Positions 53,557 to 61,809 of a stretch of DNA of 64,000 nucleotides are shown here, in pieces. The translations under genes were made by a program, and so were the position numbers. Positions within the stretch are counted from its first letter, which is position 1, and each line of letters opens with the position of its first letter. This DNA comes from Planctomycetales bacterium (lineage in GTDB: Bacteria; Planctomycetota; Planctomycetia; Planctomycetales; Planctomycetaceae): contig JANQPT010000061.1 in the NCBI GenBank assembly GCA_028285345.1, forward strand, positions 124,001-188,000, in the 5' to 3' direction. The notes under the pieces were generated by a model. That model did no database searches and was not told the DNA's origin. It was given only the letters and a program-made list of their open reading frames with translations.

Positions 53557-54684
53557 ATGGCAGAAATTCCAGACCGGAAAAATATGACAACGGCGGACAT
53601 TTTGGCGTTTTGCCGCGCCGAGGTCGCATCCGCACAGTCCTCGGCTCCTGAGGCTGAGCCGGCTGCTGAGGCTTCCGCCGACGAAGAGGCATGGGAGGTC
53701 GCGGAGGAGTCGGCTCAAGCGGAAGCGCCTGCCGCTCCCGCGAAGAAGCCAACTTCGACAAAAGACATTCTTGCCGCAGCGCGCGCATCGGCTGCCGGCG
53801 GCGGCGATAAACCGGCTGAAAAAGCTTCTGCCAAACCGCCCACTGCTAAAAAGGGGGCTCCGGCTGCGAAGCCGACGTCCACCAAAGATATTCTTGCCGC
53901 CGCACGAGCCAGTGCTGCGGGAGGCGGCGACGCTCCTGCAGCAGCTGCGAAGCCGGCTGCTGCGAAGAAGAAACAGCAGGCCGCTGCACCGGCCGCGGCT
54001 GGAAGCGGCGAAAAGCCTTCGGTCAAGGAAATGCTGGCCGCGTTTCGCGAGGAACGGAGCGCGCCCGCTGTTGCCGAAGATGTGCCCGAGGGTGAGAAGC
54101 GTCCGCCCAAGATGCCGGTCCCTCCGCGCAAGCCGAAGAAAAAACCGTTGCCTGAGCCGGTGGCGCAGGATCGCCGTGCCTTTCTGGCGGCATTGCTTGT
54201 GATCCCGTCGGCGTTTGCCGCCGCCTGGGTGATGCTGGCCACGACGACTGCGGCGTGGGGTTTGGCCCTACTTCGGTTTGCACTGCCCAACGTGCTGGTC
54301 GAGCCGCCCAGCAAGTTTAAGATCGGCCCGCCGGGCGACTACGACTTCGGCACAGTCTCCACCAAATGGAAGGCGGAGCGCGGGATCTGGGTCGTCCATA
54401 CGGACCGCTACAAGGGAAAAAACGTGATCGTTGCGCTCTCTACGGTGTGTACACATCTGGGCTGCACCCCGAATTGGCTTGAGGGCGAGCAGAAATTCAA
54501 GTGCCCCTGTCACGGCTCGGGGTTTTATGTCGATGGGATCAACTTCGAAGGGCCCGCTCCTCGACCGCTGGAACGCCACGGGATTGCCGTCGCCGCCGAT
54601 GGGATGTTGGAGGTCGACAAGAGCATTAAGTTTCAGGAAGAAATGGGGCAGTGGGAAGACGCGAAGTCGTACGTGGAAGTTTGA
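53557..54684 (+). CDS. Rieske iron-sulfur protein with repeated N-terminal extension
   Basis: A 375-residue protein. Residues 1-200 are an Ala/Lys/Pro-rich extension with four copies of a short helix motif: TTADILAFCRAE (11-22), TSTKDILAAARASAAGGGD (66-84 and again 107-125) and PSVKEMLAAFREER (154-167). A Tat-type signal anchor follows (QDRRAFLAALL, then a membrane segment about 208-240). The Rieske domain has CTHLGC (C298, H300, C303) and CPCHGSGF (C316, C318, H319), so all [2Fe-2S] ligands and the disulfide pair are present. It is the first gene of the quinol-oxidising cluster. Confidence 0.93.
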   Translation: MAEIPDRKNMTTADILAFCRAEVASAQSSAPEAEPAAEASADEEAWEVAEESAQAEAPAAPAKKPTSTKDILAAARASAAGGGDKPAEKASAKPPTAKKGAPAAKPTSTKDILAAARASAAGGGDAPAAAAKPAAAKKKQQAAAPAAAGSGEKPSVKEMLAAFREERSAPAVAEDVPEGEKRPPKMPVPPRKPKKKPLPEPVAQDRRAFLAALLVIPSAFAAAWVMLATTTAAWGLALLRFALPNVLVEPPSKFKIGPPGDYDFGTVSTKWKAERGIWVVHTDRYKGKNVIVALSTVCTHLGCTPNWLEGEQKFKCPCHGSGFYVDGINFEGPAPRPLERHGIAVAADGMLEVDKSIKFQEEMGQWEDAKSYVEV

Positions 54685-54766
54685 GTCGGCGGGTCGTTAA
54701 GAAGGGGCTCCCGCGGCAGTAGCAGGTGTTGTTACCTCATCTAATAGAGTCTGTAAGAGGACACCG

Positions 54767-55540
54767 ATGAAAATCGGCGAATACATTCGCGAGTCGCAGA
54801 TTTGGAAGAGTATTTTTCGCCACCCGGCGCCGTACGACCGCCGGAATCGTGTGGTGGTGATGCTCACGAACTTCTTTCTGCACTTGCACCCGGTTTCGAT
54901 TCAAAAGCAAGGTATTGCGCTCTCATACACCTGGTGCATGGGCGGAATCACCTTTTTTCTGTTTCTTGTCGAAACGGTCACCGGCGTCCTGTTGATGTTT
55001 TACTACCGTCCCACGCTAGAGCATGCCTTCAACGACATACTCGCTCTGAGGGACGTGACGACACTCGGCATCATGCGCGAGATTCACCGTTGGGGCGCTC
55101 ACGCCATGGTGATTACGGTGTGGCTGCACATGTACCGCGTGTTTTTGACCGGCAGTTATAAGCCTCCACGGGAGTTCAACTGGGTCGTCGGTGTGTTGCT
55201 GCTCGTGCTGACGCTGCTGTTGTCATTCACGGGCTACCTGTTGCCGTGGGACCAATTGGCGATTTGGGCGATTACGGTGGGCTCGAACATGGCCCGGGCG
55301 ACGCCGTTTCTCGGTCATGAAGGCCCCGGGGCTCAGATTTTGAATATCGGCGGGTTCGACTTGATCACCAACGGCAGCGACGCCCGGTTTATTTTGCTGG
55401 GCGGGCGGTTCGTCGGTGAGGCGACACTGAACCGATTTTATATTTTGCACTGCGTGTTTATTCCTTTGGTCGTGGCAACGTTGATTGCGATTCACTTCTG
55501 GCGGGTCCGCAAAGACGGCGGCATCAGTCAGCCGCTGTAG
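54767..55540 (+). CDS. Cytochrome b6-like subunit with heme c(i) cysteine
   Basis: A 257-residue, four-helix cytochrome b N-terminal half. Heme ligands by alignment with b6: H107 (EIHRWGAH) and H121 (WLHMYRVFLTG) on one helix, H228 (YILHCVF) and H243 (AIHFWRVR) on another. The 14 residues between H228 and H243 are the b6f-type spacing. YTWCMGGITFFLF aligns with the b6 segment holding Cys35, so C57 could bind heme c(i) covalently. FYYRPT and GYLLPWDQ are also b6-like. AGAGG lies about 7 nt before the ATG. It follows the Rieske gene by 82 bp. Confidence 0.95.
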   Translation: MKIGEYIRESQIWKSIFRHPAPYDRRNRVVVMLTNFFLHLHPVSIQKQGIALSYTWCMGGITFFLFLVETVTGVLLMFYYRPTLEHAFNDILALRDVTTLGIMREIHRWGAHAMVITVWLHMYRVFLTGSYKPPREFNWVVGVLLLVLTLLLSFTGYLLPWDQLAIWAITVGSNMARATPFLGHEGPGAQILNIGGFDLITNGSDARFILLGGRFVGEATLNRFYILHCVFIPLVVATLIAIHFWRVRKDGGISQPL

Positions 55541-55628
55541 CGTAAACGTCCAGCGTCCGCGTTCGCCGTTCAACCGTGAGCGGCGAGGCAATGTTTTTGA
55601 AACCGGTTTGCTTGCGAGTTTCTCGTCA

Positions 55629-57020
55629 ATGCATGGTCAAGATCTCACTTCAGAAGTGATTTTCGGGCTCGGCTGGCTGTACTTATTGCTGGCCGTCATG
55701 AACGGGATTTGGACCTACCGCGCCTACATGGCCGGTCCCGCGCGGCACGATCACGAAAGCGGCGAAAAGGGGCACGAGGGCGAGCACTGGGAAGACGGCC
55801 CCAGCTTGGCCTATACGACCGTTTGGTCGATTATCTCTATGGGCTACTTTCTGGTGGCGGTCGCGCACTTCTCCGGGACCAGCGATCCAGAGGCGTTTTT
55901 GATTCGCATGCCCGAATTCGTCAAGTCGGCGGTCGATCGGCTGGCGGATCCCGCGCTCTATTTTGCGGGGTCAATCATTGCGTTCGTGCTGGTCGTTGTG
56001 CTGCGACGCTATTTGATCAATCCCACGACGGCCTGGGTCCTGTTGAACATCTCGGTCGTCTTCATGGCGCTGAGCATGACCGACTATGACTTCCGTCAAA
56101 TCGTCGGCAAGCCGGATAACGTGCCGATCGTCTCGATGTTGTTTATCGTCGGCTACTTTACTTGGCTTTATTTTCGCAGGGCCGTCGACAACGACGACCG
56201 CATTGCCGCTGGAAAGTCGTTGTACGAGCAGGAAGACAATGACAAGGTCTTGGTGTGGCCCGATTTGGTCTATACCGAGTTGATCTGCATGGTGGCGCTG
56301 ACCGCGTTGCTGGTCGTGTGGGGGATCGTGCTGCAGGCTCCCTTGGAAGAACCCGCCTCGGCGGTGAAAACCCCCAACCCCTCAAAGGCTCCGTGGTACT
56401 TCCTGGGGCTGCAGGAAATGCTGGTCTACTACGATCCGTGGATGGCCGGAGTGGTGTTGCCGTCTATCATTCTGGTGGGACTGATGGCTCTGCCCTATAT
56501 CGACTTTAATAAGCGCGGCAACGGGTATTACTCGTTCAACGAACGCAAGTTTGCCGTGCTGACATTTATGTTTGGATTCCTGCCGCTCTGGATCGGCCTG
56601 ATTATTCTGGGAACGTTTTTGCGAGGTCCGAACTGGAACTTCTTCGGGATCTACGAACCGTGGGACCCGCACAAGTTGGAAGTCTTGAACAACGTCAATC
56701 TCTCAGAGATGTTCTGGGAGAAAATGGGCAGGACGCCGCCCGTCGCACCGTCGGGGTCGGGAGCCGGGACGCAGTTTTTGTACATTATGCTGCGTGAATG
56801 GCTGGGGCTGGTGTTGGTGCTTGCCTATTTGGTCATCCTGCCGCCGCTGTTGGCGGTGACAATCTTCCGCAAGTTCTTCGCCCGGATGGGTTTTATTCGG
56901 TTCTTCGTATTGGCAAACCTGCTGCTGTTCATGGCCTGTTTGCCGATCAAGATGCTGCTGCGTTGGTCGTTTAATTTGAAGTATATCGTCGCGATCCCGG
57001 AATACTTCTTCAACATCTGA
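55629..57020 (+). CDS. Extended cytochrome b C-terminal (subunit IV-like) protein
   Basis: From ATG 55629 the product has 463 residues with about ten hydrophobic segments (roughly 9-29, 63-83, 107-127, 135-150, 166-183, 217-235, 270-290, 308-328, 386-406, 424-444). The subunit-IV-like part begins near residue 205; its Qo-site motif, usually PEWY, reads APWY (254-257, within NPSKAPWYFLGLQEML). The first 200 residues, with a His/Glu-rich loop (HDHESGEKGHEGEHWEDG, about 40-57), have no counterpart in plant b6f. The upstream frame to 55485 overlaps cytochrome b and is not used. Confidence 0.9.
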   Translation: MHGQDLTSEVIFGLGWLYLLLAVMNGIWTYRAYMAGPARHDHESGEKGHEGEHWEDGPSLAYTTVWSIISMGYFLVAVAHFSGTSDPEAFLIRMPEFVKSAVDRLADPALYFAGSIIAFVLVVVLRRYLINPTTAWVLLNISVVFMALSMTDYDFRQIVGKPDNVPIVSMLFIVGYFTWLYFRRAVDNDDRIAAGKSLYEQEDNDKVLVWPDLVYTELICMVALTALLVVWGIVLQAPLEEPASAVKTPNPSKAPWYFLGLQEMLVYYDPWMAGVVLPSIILVGLMALPYIDFNKRGNGYYSFNERKFAVLTFMFGFLPLWIGLIILGTFLRGPNWNFFGIYEPWDPHKLEVLNNVNLSEMFWEKMGRTPPVAPSGSGAGTQFLYIMLREWLGLVLVLAYLVILPPLLAVTIFRKFFARMGFIRFFVLANLLLFMACLPIKMLLRWSFNLKYIVAIPEYFFNI

Positions 57021-57147
57021 CTATGCTCGGATGTTGAAGCACGGTGCGTTCCTTAGCGGATTCGCGATGAGTCAGGGATTGGGATATCCGCAGTGCTGCC
57101 CGAATAGGGAGCCGAGCGGGGTTTTGTCTGCAAAGGTTTAGAAATCT

Positions 57148-60100
57148 ATGCCGGCCACAGAAGAGTTTTGGCGAAGTCCTCGCCGGATGCACGTCGTATT
57201 CGTCGTCTGCTGCCTGATTTTCCTGGTGTCGACGATATGGATGCTGTACGCCGATTACGACGACGAATGGCGCGTCTATCAGCGCGAGTTCGCGCAAATC
57301 GATGCCGAGCGGTCTCTGCAGTTGGAAGGTGATATCGAGGATCCGGCGTTTAAGGCGAAACGGGAGGAGCTGGAAAGTCAAAGAAAAGCTGCACGCGACG
57401 AACTGCGAAATAAAGACGAAGAGATGGAGAAACTAAAGGGCGAGATCGCCGTTTTAGAAACAGACCATCTTGGGCTGAGCGTGCGGACGAAGTTTAAACG
57501 TGCGGAACGCGACAAGGCGCGGGCCGACTATGATCTTGCAGTCCGTGACAACAAGCCGGAAGAAAGACGCGCCGAACTCAAGGAAGTATTTGATGCAATC
57601 GGCCTGCAAGTTGAGGACCTGGAAACCGGCTTGCAAGCGACGACGTTTGAGTTGGAAGCCAAGCAAGCACAACTCGCGGCGATGACCAAGGTCCGCGATG
57701 ATGCCGAAGCAGCGTTCAATGAGCACACGAAGGAACTCAAACTGATCCAAGAGAATCGTTTGGCCAAGCAGCCGGATTCGTGGTCATTTGCCAGCTTCAA
57801 ACACACGCTGGTCAACACCCCGCTGATCGACCTCAATCCCACCTACAAAATCAATCAGGTCTGGCTGCCCGATCTCCCCATCAATCTGGGCGGCATGAAG
57901 GATGTGCCCCGCTTCGATCGCTGCATTACCTGCCACCAAGCGACCGACCGTGTCGCCGCCGGGGGAGTGCCTGAATTTCCGCCCGACAAGTACGAGCATC
58001 CGTTTCGGACGCATCCCCGCACCGACTTGTACATGACCGCCGCCAGCCCGCACCCGCAGGCGAAATTCGGCTGTACGATCTGCCACGACGGACAAGGTTC
58101 CGGGACGAGCTTTCAGAATGCCTCGCACAGTCCCAACAATCCCGTCATCGACGAGGAGTGGAAGAAGGAATTCGGCTATTACCACAACCACTTCTGGGAG
58201 CATCCGATGTTTCCGGATCGCTTCAAGGAGTCGACTTGCCTAAAATGCCACCACGATGTCGTGGAGCTCGGCATCAATCCCAAGTTCGGAGCCAGTGCTC
58301 CGAAAGCCTACAAGGGCTGGGATCTGGTCGCGAAGTACGGCTGCTTCGGCTGTCACGAGATTCGCGGTTACGACGGCACCAAGCCGATCGGTCCCGATCT
58401 GCGGCTTGAGCCAAGCACGCCGGAGCAAGCCGCGAAGATCGCCGAAGATCCCAACGCGATTGCGGGCACGATGCGCAAAGTCGGACCCTCGCTGCGGAGT
58501 TTCGCCTCCAAGGTCACCAGCGGGTGGGCCGAGGTCTGGGTCGAAGAGCCGAAGAAGTTTCGCCCTGAGACTCGTATGCCGCAGTTCTTTCATCTCTCCA
58601 ATCAGCAGGATGATCTGGCGGAGAAGTACAATCCCGTCGAAGTTGCCGGCATCGTGGCCTATTTGATGAGCCATTCGGAGGCGTATGACGCATTGACACC
58701 GCCGGAAGGTTACGAGCCGAACGCGGAGCGCGGGAAGAAAACCTTCGCTGTGAGCGGATGCCTGAATTGCCACAAGCACGTTGATTTTCCCGGCATTGCG
58801 ATGGACATCGGTCCGGATCTGTCGCGGGTCCATGAGAAACTGCTGCCCGGCAAGGAGGGTTTCCAGTGGCTGTATACGTGGGTGCGGGAGCCGACGCGTT
58901 ATCACGCCCGGACCATCATGCCCAATCTGTTCCTCGAGCAGTCCGTCGTGAACGGACAAATGGTCGACCCCGCGGCCGACATTGCCGCGTTCTTGCTGCA
59001 AGGAGGCTCGCACAAATTCGGGTCGGTTGAATGGAGCAAGACCGCGCTTGACGAATTAGTGCTGTTGTACCTGGGCAAGGCCATCACGCCTAACAAGGCC
59101 ACAGTGGCGCTGAAGGACAACAAACTGCCGGCCGAATTCACCGTCGAAACGATCAAAGGGGACGAGGTTGAACTGCTGGGTGACAAGATCACCGAGGATA
59201 TGAAGCTCAACTACGTCGGCCGCCGCACGATTTCACGCTACGGCTGTTACGGCTGCCACGACATCCCCGGCTTCGAGGAGGCGCGCCCCATCGGGACTGC
59301 GCTGCAGGATTGGGGTCGCAAAGATCCCTCGAAACTCGCCTTTGAGCACATCGCCGAGTATTTGCACCACTTCGGCGAAAAAGACGGCACGAGCACCGCG
59401 GAGCGCGCGAAACTGGCCATTGAGCGGGGGGAAGACAAGAAGTTTTCCAGCTCGGTGGATGCCGAGGCGGAGTTGTCGGTCGCCTATTTCTACGAGCAAA
59501 TCCTGCATCACGGTCGTCCGGGATTCGCCTGGCAGAAGCTTCGCGCGCCGCGGAGTTATGATTACCGAAAGATTGAGACCAAAGGTTTTGATGAGCGGCT
59601 GAGGATGCCCAAGTTCCCCTTCAGCGAGGAGGAGAACGAAGCGGTCGTGACGTTCTTGCTGGGGTTGGTCGGCGATCCGCCGCCGGAGCAATACGTCTAT
59701 ACACCGACCGGACCCGCGAAGGACCGTGTGGAAGGCGAAAAGCTGCTGCGGAAGTACAATTGCACCGGCTGCCACATGGTGGAAATGCCGGAAGTGTACG
59801 CGTATTTGGATCCGGAGAACCTCCTGGCTACGAATACTGAAGGGGAGTATCAAGAGGCACTCGATCTGCTCTTGAAGCTGAAACCGGTGCATCATGGCGA
59901 GACGGGGGCGACAAAGACCTACCCGGCGACGGAAGATGAAGACGAACGCGTCTTACCCGAAATCAGCTTCCGCGGCATGCCGACGGTACTGCCCGATCCC
60001 GAAGACGATCCGGCCGACCGGGAGTACATTTATCAGTTGTGGCAGCCGCTGCAAGTTGGAGAAAAGCTGTTGCTGCCCGGAGAGCCCGTTGCGATTCCGG

Positions 60101-60846
60101 AAGCGCAGCTCAACATCCATTCGACCACCGACGGTCGCGGAGGCGAGTTCGCGAAATTCCTGTTGAATTACCTTCAGGAGAATGATCGCCAATTGCAGGC
60201 TGCCGATGCGTGGCAGATGTCGCCGCCGCCCTTGTACCTGGAGGGGATCAAGGTGCAAACGCCCTGGTTGTACACGTTCCTGAAAAACCCGGATCGGCTG
60301 CGATTCCTGACAGTCCTGAGAATGCCGAAGTTCAACATGAGCGACGAAGAGGCCCAAATTCTGGCCAATTACTTCGCGGCGGTCGACGGCGCCCGATATC
60401 CGTATCAGGATATTCCCGAGCGGGAGCCGCCCTATCTGGATCACATGAACGCCGAGCATCCGGGGTATTTGGAGGAGGCGTGGAAACTGTTTACGCTGCC
60501 GCGTCCTCAGGGTTTGTGTGTGAAGTGCCACCAGTTCGCCGGTATGAAGTACTCATCCACCGACCCCAAAGACAAGCGGGGGCCCAACCTCGACCGCGTC
60601 TCCGCACGGTTGCGTCCCGAGTGGACGCTGCTGTGGATATTCAAGCCGGGGTGGATTACGCCGTACACCTCCATGCCGCAGAACTTCAAAAAGGGCGAAC
60701 CGCAGTTTCCCGAACTGTTCAAGGGTAAGGGCGACGAACAGACAAAAGCTCTGCGCGACGCCCTGATGAACTATCACCGGTTGATGGAGAAGAACGAAAA
60801 GCCGGTTGCCGGACAAACCGCAACCGATCAGGCCGGAGGAGAATAG
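57148..60846 (+). CDS. Membrane-anchored octaheme cytochrome c with coiled coil
   Basis: A 1232-residue protein. An N-terminal anchor (about 14-34) is followed by a long heptad-rich coiled coil (about 45-215), then a periplasmic region with eight CxxCH motifs: CITCH 259, CTICH 309, CLKCH 364, CFGCH 399, CLNCH 538, CYGCH 700, CTGCH 872 and CVKCH 1124. Conserved Met-containing segments between them (RMPQF, IMPNLF, RMPKF, SMPQNF) are likely axial ligands of mono-heme-like modules. It probably replaces cytochrome c1/f as the electron acceptor from Rieske. AAAGG precedes the ATG. Confidence 0.93.
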   Translation: MPATEEFWRSPRRMHVVFVVCCLIFLVSTIWMLYADYDDEWRVYQREFAQIDAERSLQLEGDIEDPAFKAKREELESQRKAARDELRNKDEEMEKLKGEIAVLETDHLGLSVRTKFKRAERDKARADYDLAVRDNKPEERRAELKEVFDAIGLQVEDLETGLQATTFELEAKQAQLAAMTKVRDDAEAAFNEHTKELKLIQENRLAKQPDSWSFASFKHTLVNTPLIDLNPTYKINQVWLPDLPINLGGMKDVPRFDRCITCHQATDRVAAGGVPEFPPDKYEHPFRTHPRTDLYMTAASPHPQAKFGCTICHDGQGSGTSFQNASHSPNNPVIDEEWKKEFGYYHNHFWEHPMFPDRFKESTCLKCHHDVVELGINPKFGASAPKAYKGWDLVAKYGCFGCHEIRGYDGTKPIGPDLRLEPSTPEQAAKIAEDPNAIAGTMRKVGPSLRSFASKVTSGWAEVWVEEPKKFRPETRMPQFFHLSNQQDDLAEKYNPVEVAGIVAYLMSHSEAYDALTPPEGYEPNAERGKKTFAVSGCLNCHKHVDFPGIAMDIGPDLSRVHEKLLPGKEGFQWLYTWVREPTRYHARTIMPNLFLEQSVVNGQMVDPAADIAAFLLQGGSHKFGSVEWSKTALDELVLLYLGKAITPNKATVALKDNKLPAEFTVETIKGDEVELLGDKITEDMKLNYVGRRTISRYGCYGCHDIPGFEEARPIGTALQDWGRKDPSKLAFEHIAEYLHHFGEKDGTSTAERAKLAIERGEDKKFSSSVDAEAELSVAYFYEQILHHGRPGFAWQKLRAPRSYDYRKIETKGFDERLRMPKFPFSEEENEAVVTFLLGLVGDPPPEQYVYTPTGPAKDRVEGEKLLRKYNCTGCHMVEMPEVYAYLDPENLLATNTEGEYQEALDLLLKLKPVHHGETGATKTYPATEDEDERVLPEISFRGMPTVLPDPEDDPADREYIYQLWQPLQVGEKLLLPGEPVAIPEAQLNIHSTTDGRGGEFAKFLLNYLQENDRQLQAADAWQMSPPPLYLEGIKVQTPWLYTFLKNPDRLRFLTVLRMPKFNMSDEEAQILANYFAAVDGARYPYQDIPEREPPYLDHMNAEHPGYLEEAWKLFTLPRPQGLCVKCHQFAGMKYSSTDPKDKRGPNLDRVSARLRPEWTLLWIFKPGWITPYTSMPQNFKKGEPQFPELFKGKGDEQTKALRDALMNYHRLMEKNEKPVAGQTATDQAGGE

Positions 60847-60849
60847 AAC

Positions 60850-61734
60850 GTGACCAGTCTCCCTATCAATTGCGGCAAAAATTTTAGAGCCGGAAAACTT
60901 CGTTGGATCGCTTGTCTGGCGGCAATGTTGTTGATTTCCGGCTGCATGCCGGCCGCGCCGGCGATAACGGTGACAATCAAGCCCGTCGAAGGGGAAGATG
61001 GCACCGACGAGTCGGCCGATGGTCCGGTGACCGAGGTGGCGGGCTACGGCAATTTCGTGGGGCGAATTACGTTCGACGGAAACGTTCCGGAACTCGCAGC
61101 GATCGTCAACCAGGGAGACGGTTCGGTCAAAGACGCATCCGTCTGCTCCGCCGACACCATTCCCGACGAGTCATTGCTTGTCGATCCGGCGACCAAGGGA
61201 ATCGCCAACGCGGTGATCTTTCTGGCGAAGACGCCCAGGCATGTCAAACCGGAACTGGCGACAGGCGAGTTGGAGCCGGCTGTGTTTGATCAAAAGGGGT
61301 GCAAATTCTTTCCGCACGTCCTGCCCGTCCGCGTCGATTTGAAGCAGCAAGTCGTCGTAAAGAGCGGCGACCCAATCGCGCACAACACGCATACGTTTCC
61401 CAACAAGAACTCAGGATTCAACCAGGCGATCCGGCAGAACGATCGCGAGGGAGTGGTCGTGCCCTATTCACGGGCTGAGAAAGAACCGATTCCGGTGACG
61501 TGTGACTACCACTCCTGGATGAAGGCCTATCACTTTCCGATCGATCACCCGTACTTTGCCGTGACCGGTCCGGACGGGTCATTCCGGATTGAAGGGCTGC
61601 CGGCAGGCAAGCATGTTTTTAAAATCTGGCAGGAGCGGGCCGGTTTGCTGGAACGCAAGTTGGAAGTCGAAATCAAACCCGACGCGGAAGAAACCGCCGA
61701 TTTGGTATATGGAGCCGACAAGTTTCAACTTTAG
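60850..61734 (+). CDS. Cupredoxin-like lipoprotein 1
   Basis: A 294-residue lipoprotein (LISGC, Cys32) with a GTG start backed by GGAGGAG 7-8 nt upstream; the start lies 3 bp after the preceding stop. The cupredoxin domain carries a likely type-1 copper set: H178 (IAHNTHTF), then C218, H221 and M224 in CDYHSWM. The family is labelled methylamine-utilisation-like in many genomes. The C-terminus (about 237-290: GPDGSFRIEGLPAGKHVFKI) is a carboxypeptidase-regulatory-like beta domain. It probably shuttles electrons from the octaheme subunit. Confidence 0.88.
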   Translation: MTSLPINCGKNFRAGKLRWIACLAAMLLISGCMPAAPAITVTIKPVEGEDGTDESADGPVTEVAGYGNFVGRITFDGNVPELAAIVNQGDGSVKDASVCSADTIPDESLLVDPATKGIANAVIFLAKTPRHVKPELATGELEPAVFDQKGCKFFPHVLPVRVDLKQQVVVKSGDPIAHNTHTFPNKNSGFNQAIRQNDREGVVVPYSRAEKEPIPVTCDYHSWMKAYHFPIDHPYFAVTGPDGSFRIEGLPAGKHVFKIWQERAGLLERKLEVEIKPDAEETADLVYGADKFQL

Positions 61735-61752
61735 CGAATCAATGAGATCAAT

Positions 61753-61778
61753 CCGCAGCAGCGAGACGGCTGCTGCGG
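61753..61778 (+). promoter_or_regulatory. Hairpin between the two cupredoxin lipoprotein genes
   Basis: CCGCAGCAGC-GAGACG-GCTGCTGCGG is a perfect 10-bp stem with a 6-nt loop in the short intergenic gap, ending about 20 nt before the AGGAG of the next gene. There is a later TTTTT (61792-61797) but not directly after the stem. It may tune the relative amount or stability of the two messages rather than terminate. Confidence 0.55.
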
Positions 61779-61809
61779 AAGTCGAAGCGCGATTTTTAGG
61801 AGTATGAGA

